Source: Procambarus clarkii (taxonomy: Eukaryota; Arthropoda; Malacostraca; Decapoda; Cambaridae). Taken from it: a DNA stretch of 64,000 bases. Position 1 is the first letter of the stretch. Every line of letters begins with the position of its first letter. The translations under genes were made by a program, and so were the position numbers. Positions 56,360 through 64,000 of this stretch are shown in pieces. The stretch covers positions 25,479,974 through 25,543,973 of the forward strand of contig NC_091195.1 in the NCBI RefSeq assembly GCF_040958095.1. Direction: 5' to 3'. The notes under the pieces were generated by a model, which saw only the letters and a program-made list of their open reading frames with translations, was not told where the DNA came from and searched no databases.

Positions 56360-59263
56360 GAGGGCGCTAAATATCACCAAGGATGCCAATACGAGAACAA
56401 AAACGCATAAGGCGAACGATATCAAAAGTATCCGAGTCACCAAGAATTCTATCGAGGGACAGGTGACCGCGAGGGGAGGTCGGAAAGCAAGACACACGCT
56501 CGTCCTGGAAGTCAGGACATTCAAGAAGGACATGCACGACCGTAAGAGGGACAATGCAACTAGGACAATAAGGGGCAGGGCGGCGCTCCATCAAGTGACC
56601 ATGGGTTAAGCGAGTATGGCCAATACGCAACCTCGCCAGAGCTGTTTCCCACCGCCGGTTACGGTGGAAGGAGGACGGCCACGAGGAAACACAACATTTA
56701 AGAGTACGTAGCTTGTTACCAGTAACAGACCAACCTGTCCTCTTAAAAAGAACGTCGCTTTTGGCCGTTTGTCCGTATGGCCGAATTTGGACGTAATTTG
56801 GAAATGAAAATAAATTTGGGATTTTTTTTTTCAACAACAGTAAGTTAAGGGTCCTCTGATAGGTTAGGTGGGCAGGAAATTCTCAAAGTTTCAAAACGTT
56901 ATGAAAAACGTGAATTTAAAGTGTCCTCTTATAACCTCTGCACGTAGGCCAGACGACTCAAATAGAAAACGGAACAGAACGTCACTTTTGTGAGTCGATT
57001 TCATTTCAAATTACGTCCAAATTTGGCCATAGTGCGCATACGAGCCAAAAGTGACGTTCTTTTTAAGAGGACGGGTTGAACAGACAACCAAGAAGCCTGC
57101 CAACGGGTAAGGACTGAGGAATGGATAACCGGGTAAAAGTCGGAATACGAAATGCCTTTACGAGAGATGGGACAAGAGCGGACAGCTTCCTTGGCGGCAG
57201 CATCCGCACGCTCATTTAAAGACACACCAATATGGCTGGGAACCCAACAAAACTCAACCGACTTAAATTTACTGTGAACGAGAAACAGCCAATGCTGGAT
57301 CTCGACAACTACTGGATGAACCGGATTAAAGGACCCGAGAGCCATGAGGGCACTACGAGAGTCAACAACAACTACAAAGGAAGACTGACAACGAGAAAGC
57401 AGGAGACGAAGAGCATAGAGAATAGCATAAAGTTCCGCTGTAAAGATGCTAGTCTCCGGAGGCAAGCGACACATATAACTGTGATCAGGAAAAACAACAG
57501 AGTAGCCAACACCGACCGCTGACTTAGACCCATCGGTGAAGACAGAAACGGAGCGGGAGTGAGAAGAAAAGTGCTCGAGGAAAAGGCGTTTTAGAACCGT
57601 AGGAGGGGTAAAAGCTTTAGTGATACGGGTCAAGGATGTACAAAACCGTGGAAGACGGACCCTCCACGGGGGCAAAGAAGGAACAACACGAGGAGAAACA
57701 TTAGAAACACGAACGGAAAGAGAATCCTGTAAACGAGATAACCGGACAGAAAGAGGGAGGTGGTGAAGAGGAACAGGACCGCAGGAGGGGTAAAAGTTAA
57801 AGCACGGCAGAGGCGAGAGGAAGGATGTTGTAAGGATCGCGCAAGATAGCGAAGACAGTAGCGATCACGGCGGTCCTGGAGAGACAGGAAGCCAGTGTCA
57901 ACATATAAGCTAAGGACGGGAGTCGAACGAAAGGCACCAGAACTGAGGCGCAACCCAGTATGGTGCAAAGCATCAAGACGGCGAAGAGTAGAAGGAGAAG
58001 CAGACGAGTAAGCAGGGCAACCATAATCGAGCTTAGACAGGACGAGAGAGGAATGTAAAGCAAGGAGAGTGCGCCTATCTGCCCCCCAAGAAGTATGGGA
58101 CAAGACCCGAAGGAGGGTAAGGGCCTTAGAGCACTCAACACGAAGGTAAGAGATATGGGGAGACCAAGACAAACGAGTGTCAAGGAATAACCCCAAAAGC
58201 TTCGCGGAATCTTTGTACTCAAGGGGATGACCGTAAAGTGACAAAGAGGGACGAAGAACAACCCGTTTCCGCGTAAAAGTCATGGCACAAGTCTTAGAAG
58301 TAGAGAACTTGAAGCCATGACCTGTGGCCCAAGACGACACGGCATCAATCGCAAGTTGAAGCCGGCGTTGAAGGAGAGGCGAATCATCACCCTGACAACA
58401 AAGGGTAAGATCATCGACATAGAGAGCAGAGAAGACACCAGAAGGAAGAGAGGAAAAAAGACCATTGAGGGCAACCAGAAAAAGAGTAGTGCTCAGAACA
58501 CTACCCTGGGGCACACCTTCGTATTGCTGAAAAGAGGGAGAGAGCGCGGTACCAAGGCGCACCCGAAAGGAACGACGAGAGAGGAAGCTGCGGAGAAAGA
58601 GAGGGAGATGACCACGAAGGCCAAAAGAATGAAGATGAGATAGGATATGATAACGCCAAGTGGTGTCGTAAGCCTTTTCCAGGTCAAAAAGGACGGCAAC
58701 AACGGAGGTCTTCGCAGCAAAAGCAGTACGAATATAGACCTCCAAGTTCACCAGGACATCTGTCGTGCTGCGGCACTTGCGGAAACCAAATTGAGAAGGG
58801 GAGAGGAGGTGATGGTGTTCCAGGAACCACATCAGACGAACGTTAACCATACGTTCAAAGAGTTTGCAGACACAACTTGTGAGAGCAATAGGGCGAAAGT
58901 CCTTAGGGGAAGTACCCAGAGACCCCGGTTTGCGAACAGGGAGGACAACGGCATCGAGCCAGTCCTCAGGGACTAACGACGACTCCCAGATCCGATTATA
59001 CAGACTCAGTAAATACTGAGACGTGCTCGGAGGGAGATGGCGAAGCATCTCATAATGAATACCATCGGAGCCCGCCGCCGTAGAACCGCAGAGGGCCAGG
59101 GCAGAACGAAGTTCAGAGAGAGAGAAGGGATCATTATAGGGAAGCTGAAGACGAGTGCAGAAATCTAAAGGACGAGACTCAAGGACAGGTTTACGAAGAA
59201 GGAAAGATTGGGGAAGATGAAGACCAGAGCTAACAGAAGAAAAGTGGGAACCCAGTTCGGAAG
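56360..59263 (-). pseudogene. RT-RNase H polyprotein remnant of the I-like LINE
   Basis: The first frame (59263 down to about 57780) encodes RT: SDGIHYEMLRHL, KDFRPIALTSCVCKLFERM, LLSPSQFGFRKCRSTTD, motif A VLFDLEKAYDTTW, motif B YEGVPQGSVLS, motif C LYVDDLTLCC. A frameshift lies near 57.75-57.80 kb. The next frame carries RNase H with all four expected acidic residues in context: VFTDGSKS, TAELYAI, VDSRSALM and NERADAAAKEA, plus WVPSHIGVS. After the MITE the frame resumes with LARLRIGHTRLTHGHLM and a CX2CX7HX4C knuckle (CPSC ... H ... C in LLECP). One frameshift and one insertion; no internal stop seen in the RT part. Confidence 0.9.
56731..57078. mobile_element. MITE (non-autonomous DNA transposon), 348 bp
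   Basis: Terminal inverted repeats of about 80 bp: CAACCYGTCCTCTTAAAAAG, then AACGTCRCTTTTGGC, diverging slightly, then AAATTTGGACGTAATTTG. A 7-bp target-site duplication, AACAGAC, lies at 56724-56730 and 57079-57085. There is no coding capacity. Internal copies of GTCCTCTTA and GAACGTCACTTTTG repeat parts of the TIR. Removing the element and one duplication leaves a continuous LINE reading frame (LSVTGNK across the site), which confirms the borders. The superfamily is not determined; the 7-bp duplication leaves several possibilities. Confidence 0.9.
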
Positions 59264-59370
59264 TTAGGGTGAAAGAAACTTTGCCCATTTGTTTCTGCCT
59301 CGTGCGGGAATCGAACCCGCGCCACAGAATTACGAGTCCTGCGCGCTATCCACCAGGCTACGAGGCCCCT
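59264..59370 (-). mobile_element. SINE, 5' half with tRNA-like head
   Basis: The reverse-strand tRNA-like head at 59366-59297 folds well: acceptor GCCTCGT with ACGAGGC (seven perfect pairs), anticodon stem CAGGA/TTCTG around loop CTCGTAA, T-arm GCGGG/CCCGC around TTCGATT. The anticodon would be CGT (Thr). A-box TAGCCTGGTGG and B-box GGTTCGATTCC are intact, so a Pol III promoter is plausible. The D-arm is one base short of standard. It continues as AGAAACAAATGGGC and TTTCTTTCACCCTAA, the SINE core, where the LINE is inserted. It is a SINE rather than a functional tRNA gene because it reads straight into the SINE body. Confidence 0.88.
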
Positions 59371-59398
59371 GTTTGTGTGTGTGTGTGTGTGTGTGTGG
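59371..59398. repeat. (GT)n microsatellite
   Basis: About 12 GT dinucleotides directly upstream (in SINE orientation) of the tRNA-like head. Confidence 0.92.
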
Positions 59399-60137
59399 TT
59401 CAGAATACATTGAAGAAATGTCAACAATCTTTGAGATTGCCTCTAGGTTAAAGTATTCTAAATGTGTTATGTGAATGTCTCCTGAATGAGGTTTACAAAT
59501 CTGCCTGTGCAAATATCCTCCGTTCTTACATCGTGGGCCTCACAGTCTATTGCTTTTAAGATGAAGTCCCCCAGTATCAACAGTCATGATTCATCTTTAT
59601 CTACTTTTACCATAATCTCTCTCATGACCATTATGAGGCCCTCTCGTTTGTCACCCAGTTCCTCTTTTTTCTATGTGTTGCTTGCTGGTGGGCTGTAGGC
59701 ATTTGAAATTATCAGTTTATCATCCTGATTCCAGACCGGTAATGCCATTATGTCAACTTCTCGAGAGTTGTAGAGTATTAACTTTCTTACCTCGAGGTGT
59801 TGTTTCACCAGCACCGCCACTCGTCCTCCTCCTCCGCTAGTGTTCCCGTCACATCTCCACACTGAGGAGCTCCTATACCTCCTCATTTGTAATATTTTCT
59901 TCAAGTTTTGTCTCTGTTATTGCGACAATATCTGGGACCTTAAGCTGAATTATGTCTCATAGTTCCAATGTTGTTTATCTCACGCCATCTATGTTATCAC
60001 TTGTCAGGAACATGTTTCCCTTTGTCCTTTACTCCTCGCTGCCCCTGAGGATTGTGTTGGTCTGTTTTTATGGACCATTTCACTGGCTTTCCAGTCCCTA
60101 ACACTTTGTAGAAGTTTTGTTTATATTTTTCTTCATT
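59399..60137 (-). mobile_element. LINE endonuclease-domain remnant
   Basis: Reverse-strand frames give the apurinic-like endonuclease of a non-LTR element: VPDIVAITETKLEENITNEE near 59900, GGRVAVLVKQHLEVRKLILY, NSREVDIMALPVWNQDDKLI, ISNAYSPPASN near 59700, then HRQICKPHSGDIHITHLEYF near 59480. The Glu of TETKL is the conserved catalytic position of this family. Several stops and frame changes break it. It probably belongs to the CR1-like family in this window, but no RT is attached: the next sequence is the (GT)n and the SINE. Confidence 0.82.
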
Positions 60138-60303
60138 TAACCAACCACTTGGGGTGGACGGTAGAGTGCTGGTCTCGCTTCATGCAGGTCAGCGTTCAAT
60201 CCCCGACCGTCCAAGTGGTTAGGCACTATTCCTTCCCCCTGTCCCATCCTAACTCCTTATCCTGATCCTTTCCCAGTGCTATATATTCGTAATGGCTTGC
60301 CGT
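60138..60303 (+). mobile_element. tRNA-derived SINE, second family, inserted in the LINE
   Basis: Starts AACCACTTGGGGTGGACGGT, with GGTAGAGTGCTGG (A-box-like), CATGCAGGTCAGCGTTCAAT (B-box region), CCCCGACCGTCCAAGTGGTT, and the body TCCTTATCCTGATCCTTTCC and CAGTGCTATATATTCGTAATGG. The first and last parts of the head are complementary (AACCACTTG with AAGTGGTT, GGACGGT with ACCGTCC), giving an extended acceptor stem. It lies on the opposite strand to the LINE pieces on both sides. Confidence 0.82.
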
Positions 60304-60567
60304 TGTCTCCTGACTATTCCATTCCAATCTCCATTTCTATTCTCATTAAGACGTTTCGCTTCATCAAGGTTTGTTTTAAGCTTTTCTCTGTCTACCTTTG
60401 AGAGGTGTTGTCTTATTGACCAAAGTTTACATTCATCACACTGCAAGTTCCTGGCAGTTCTACGCACTTCCGTCATGTGTTTCACTCCATTAAATGTCAC
60501 CTTTAAGAGGCGGTTCTTGTCTCTCATATCTTCCTATCCTCCTAAGATCACTCCCATTTTCCTGTGA
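60304..60567 (-). pseudogene. LINE ORF1-like C-terminal remnant
   Basis: An 82-codon reverse-strand frame: KNRLLKVTFNGVKHMTEVRR, TARNLQCDECKLWSIRQHL, SKVDREKLKTNLDEAKRLNE, NRNGDWNGIVRRQ. The charged, helical TIRQHLS-like and DREKLK text resembles, from memory, the end of the first ORF of CR1/L2-type elements. Its position just upstream of the endonuclease (with the SINE between) fits. The last residues may be SINE sequence. No zinc knuckle visible. Confidence 0.55.
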
Positions 60568-60915
60568 ATTTATGCCTTCTCCTAAACCAACTATACCCGG
60601 ACCCTTGAGACTACGACCCCCAAGCGCAGTCCACTCAGCCGCGAGGCCACCACATATGTGTGTGTGTGTGTGTTTAACATTGTTTACATCACGTGAATGA
60701 GACCAAGATGAAGGGCATAACCATAACTATATTCAGTTATCCTCCTTAGCTCTGGTTCCACAGCCACACAGACAGGCACAGACAGAGAAAGCCACAGACA
60801 GACACAGACCGCAGCACTGACTCGTACTCCATTCAAACCGACCTCAATAGCATGAGTATTTACCCTCAACATGAATGAAACCACACAAGTCTAAGCTTAA
60901 TTGGGTACCGAAGCT
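60568..60915. other. Unique spacer
   Basis: Contains a short (GT)n at 60656-60673, a CACAGACAG-rich stretch at 60763-60812 (ACAGACAGGCACAGACAG), and single-copy sequence. No gene recognised. Confidence 0.6.
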
Positions 60916-63900
60916 GTCCACAAGTTTACTGTGTCACCAGGTTGTGGTCCAAAAGTTTACTGTGTCCCCAGGTTGTGGTCCACAAGTTTACTGTGTCCCC
61001 AGGTTGTGGTCCACAAGTTTACTGTGTCCCCAGGTTGTGGTCCACAAGTTTACTGTGTCCCCAGTTGTGGTCCACAAGTTTACTGTGTCCCCAGGTTGTG
61101 GTCCACAAGTTTACTGTGTCACCAGTTGTGGTCCACAAGTTTACTGTGTTCCCAGTTGTGGACCACAAGTTTACTGTGTTCCCAGTTGTGGACCACAAGT
61201 TTACTGTGTTCCCAGTTGTGGACCACAAGTTTACTGTGTTCCCAGTTGTGGTCCACAAGTTTACTGTGTTCCCAGTTGTGGTCCACAAGTTTACTGTGTT
61301 CCCAGTTGTGGACCACAAGTTTACTGTGTTCCCAGTTGTGGACCACAAGTTTACTGTGTTCCCAGTTGTGGACCACAAGTTTACTGTGTTCCCAGTTGTG
61401 GTCCACAAGTTTACTGTGTTCCCAGTTGTGGTCCACAAGTTTACTGTGTTCCCAGTTGTGGACCACAAGTTTACTGTGTCACCAGTTGTGGTCCACAAGT
61501 TTACTGTGTTCCCAGTTGTGGACCACAAGTTTACTGTGTTCCCAGTTGTGGTCCACAAGTTTACTGTGTTCCCAGTTGTGGTCCACAAGTTTACTGTGTT
61601 CCCAGTTGTGGTCCACAAGTTTACTGTGTCACCAGGTTGTGGTCCACAAGTTTACTGTGTCACCAGTTGTGGTCCACAAGTTTACTGTGTCACCAGTTGT
61701 GGTCCACAAGTTTACTGTGTCACCAGTTGTGGTCCACAAGTTTACTGTGTCACCAGTTGTGGTCCACAAGTTTACTGTGTCATCAGTTGTGGTCCACAAG
61801 TTTACTGTTTCCCCAGGTTGTGGTGCACAAGTTTACTGTGTCCCCAGGTTGTGGTCCACAAGTTTACTGTGTCCCCAGGTTGTGGTCCACAAGTTTACTG
61901 TGTCCCCAGGTTGTGGTCCACAAGTTTACTGTGTCACCAGTTGTGGTCCACAAGTTTACTGTGTCACCAGTTGTGGTCCACAAGTTTACTGTGTCACCAG
62001 TTGTGGTCCACAAGTTTACTGTGTCCCCAGCTGTGGTCCACAAGTTTACTGTGTCACCAGTTGTGGTCCACAAGTTTACTGTGTCACCAGTTGTGGTCCA
62101 CAAGTTTACTGTGTCCCCAGCTGTGGTCCACAAGTTTACTGTGTCCCCAGCTGTGGTCCACAAGTTTACTGTGTCCCCAGCTGTGGTCCACAAGTTTACT
62201 GTGTCCCCAGCTGTGGTCCACAAGTTTACTGTGTCCCCAGGTTGTGGTGCACAAGTTTACTGTGTCACCAGTTGTGGTCCACAAGTTTACTGTGTCCCCA
62301 GGTTGTGGACCACAAGTTTACTGTGTCCCCAGGTTGTGGTCCACACGTTTACTGTGTCCCCAGGTTGTGGTCCACAAGTTTACTGTGTCCCCAGGTTGTG
62401 GTGCACAAGTTTACTGTGTCCCCAGGTTGTGGTGCACAAGTTTACTGTGTCCCCAGGTTGTGGTCCACAAGTTTACTGTGTCACCAGTTGTGGTTCACAA
62501 GTTTACTGTGTCCCCAGCTGTGGTCCACAAGTTTACTGTGTCCCCAGGTTGTGGTGCACAAGTTTACTGTGTCCCCAGGTTGTGGTGCACAAGTTTACTG
62601 TGTCCCCAGCTGTGGTCCACAAGTTTACTGTGTCCCCAGGTTGTGGTGCACAAGTTTACTGTGTCACCAGTTGTGGTCCACAAGTTTACTGTGTCCCCAG
62701 GTTGTGGTGCACAAGTTTACTGTGTCCCCAGTTGTGGTGCACAAGTTTACTGTGTCCCCAGCTGTGGTCCACAAGTTTACTGTGTCCCCAGCTGTGGTCC
62801 ACAAGTTTACTGTGTCCCCAGCTGTGGTCCACAAGTTTACTGTGTCCCCAGCTGTGGTCCACAAGTTTACTGTGTCCCCAGCTGTGGTCCACAAGTTTAC
62901 TGTGTCCCCAGGTTGTGGTGCACAAGTTTACTGTGTCACCAGTTGTGGTCCACAAGTTTACTGTGTCCCCAGGTTGTGGACCACAAGTTTACTGTGTCCC
63001 CAGGTTGTGGTCCACAAGTTTACTGTGTCCCCAGGTTGTGGTCTACAAGTTTACTGTGTCCCCAGGTTGTGGTCCACAAGTTTACTGTGTCCCCAGGTTG
63101 TGGTGCACAAGTTTACTGTGTCCCCAGGTTGTGGTGCACAAGTTTACTGTGTCACCAGTTGTGGTCCACAAGTTTACTGTGTCTCCAGGTTGTGGTGCAC
63201 AAGTTTCCTGTGTCACCAGTTGTGGTCCACAAGTTTACTGTGTCCCCAGGTTGTGGTGCACAAGTTTACTGTGTCCCCAGGTTGTGGTGCACAAGTTTAC
63301 TGTGTCCCCAGGTTGTGGTGCACAAGTTTACTGTGTCACCAGGTTGTGGTGCACAAGTTTACTGTGTCACCAGGTTGTGGTGCACAAGTTTACTGTGTCC
63401 CCAGTTGTGGTGCACAAGTTTACAGTGTCACCAGTTGTGGTCCACAAGTTCACTGTGTCACCAGTTGTGGTCCACAAGTTTACAGTGTCACCAGTTGTGG
63501 TCCACAAGTTTACTGTGTTCCCAGTTGTGGACCACAAGTTTACTGTGTTCCCAGTTGTGGTCCACAAGTTTACTGTGTCCCCAGGTTGTGGTCCACAAGT
63601 TTACTGTGTCACCAGTTGTGGTCCACAAGTTTACAGTGTCACCAGTTGTGGTCCACAAGTTTACTGTGTTCCCAGTTGTGGTGCACAAGTTTACTGTGTC
63701 CCCAGGTTGTGGTGCACAAGTTTACTGTGTCCCCAGGTTGTGGTCCACAAGTTTACTGTGTCACCAGTTGTGGTCCACAAGTTTACTGTGTCACCAGTTG
63801 TGGTCCACAAGTTTACTGTGTCACCAGTTGTGGTGCACAAGTTTACAGTGTCACCAGTTGTGGTCCACAAGTTTACTGTGTCACCAGTTGTGGTCCACAA

Positions 63901-64000
63901 GTTTACTGTGTCACCAGTTGTGGTCCACAAGTTTACTGTGTCCCCAGTTGTGGTGCACAAGTTTACTGTGTCACCAGGTTGTGGTGCACAAGTTTACTGT
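60916..64000. repeat. 30/31-bp satellite (CCACAAGTTTACTGTGT), open at window end
   Basis: About 100 copies of GTCCACAAGTTTACTGTGTC followed by CCCAGGTTGTG (31 bp) or CCCAGTTGTG / ACCAGTTGTG (30 bp). GTTCCCAGTTGTGGACC units are concentrated at 61140-61620; GTGCACAAG units are commoner to the right. Reverse-strand frames (NLWTTTGDTV-like) are by-products. It continues beyond the window. Confidence 0.97.

Larger units (their letters stand above)
56289..59263 (-). mobile_element. RNase H-bearing LINE (I-like), 5'-truncated, inserted in a SINE
   Basis: About 2.97 kb on the reverse strand, starting inside the RT region and ending near GATAATTACTTAC. Flanked by a 14-bp target-site duplication, TTAGGGTGAAAGAA. 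Order: RT, RNase H, C-terminal zinc-knuckle, short 3' UTR. RNase H after RT is known for the I, R1, LOA and Tad groups, and the YVDD box plus EGVPQGSVLS suggest the I group; clade is inferred by eye. The endonuclease and ORF1 are absent because of truncation. A 348-bp MITE sits inside it. Confidence 0.9.

Noticed and set aside
56280-56609. Plus-strand frame of 109 codons and other plus-strand frames over 56.3-59.0 kb
   Set aside because: They lie antisense to the LINE RT/RNase H coding region and have no recognisable domain.
59297-59366. Functional tRNA-Thr gene
   Set aside because: The tRNA-like part continues into a SINE core shared with other copies in the window, and lacks a T-run terminator right after it.

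Overview
The window reads as a piece of a repeat-rich arthropod nuclear genome, most likely a decapod crustacean. That placement is from memory: CR1-type LINE tails ending in ACTAGGTGAGTAC, tRNA-headed SINEs with a GTTTCTTTCACCCTGA core, and abundant (CA)n are what I associate with crayfish and lobsters. It is not proven by the sequence alone. I see no convincing host protein-coding gene and no free-standing tRNA or rRNA gene. By hand tally roughly 70-75% of the window is tandem repeat, in about 25 separate arrays with almost all different units (9 to 120 bp). Most of the rest is dead LINEs, SINEs and short unique spacers.

Layout. 0-4.2 kb: G-rich minisatellite, (CA)n, two head-to-tail 5'-truncated CR1-like LINEs joined by (CA)n, and two SINEs. 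4.2-17.75 kb: a nearly continuous run of nine minisatellites, with one tiny LINE relic at 9.1 kb. 18.05-27.84 kb: a LINE 3' coding fragment that passes into a 3.9-kb satellite built from its own sequence, which passes into a 5.6-kb 10-bp satellite through a perfect inverted repeat. 27.9-31.3 kb: 20-bp and 10-bp arrays. 31.86-34.67 kb: a second, longer copy of the same LINE family, carrying two more internal tandem expansions (60 bp and 120 bp). 34.9-43.8 kb: five arrays and one SINE. 43.8-44.6 kb: decayed LINE. 44.75-54.9 kb: three large arrays separated by a SINE, a G-rich tract and a LINE tail. 55.0-60.6 kb: the most informative unique DNA, a three-level nest (SINE interrupted by an RNase H-bearing LINE interrupted by a MITE), beside a reverse-strand LINE with ORF1-like and endonuclease remnants itself split by a SINE. 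60.9-64.0 kb: a 30/31-bp array running off the end.

How it fits together. Nothing here acts as a gene system. The recurring theme is that LINE 3' ends are where tandem repeats begin: (CA)n follows CR1 tails, later truncated copies start at those tracts, and one LINE family's 3' coding segment has been amplified at both of its copies in the window. Many of the longest open reading frames (up to about 1,550 codons on the reverse strand at 23-28 kb) are side effects of repeat units lacking stop codons and should not be read as proteins.
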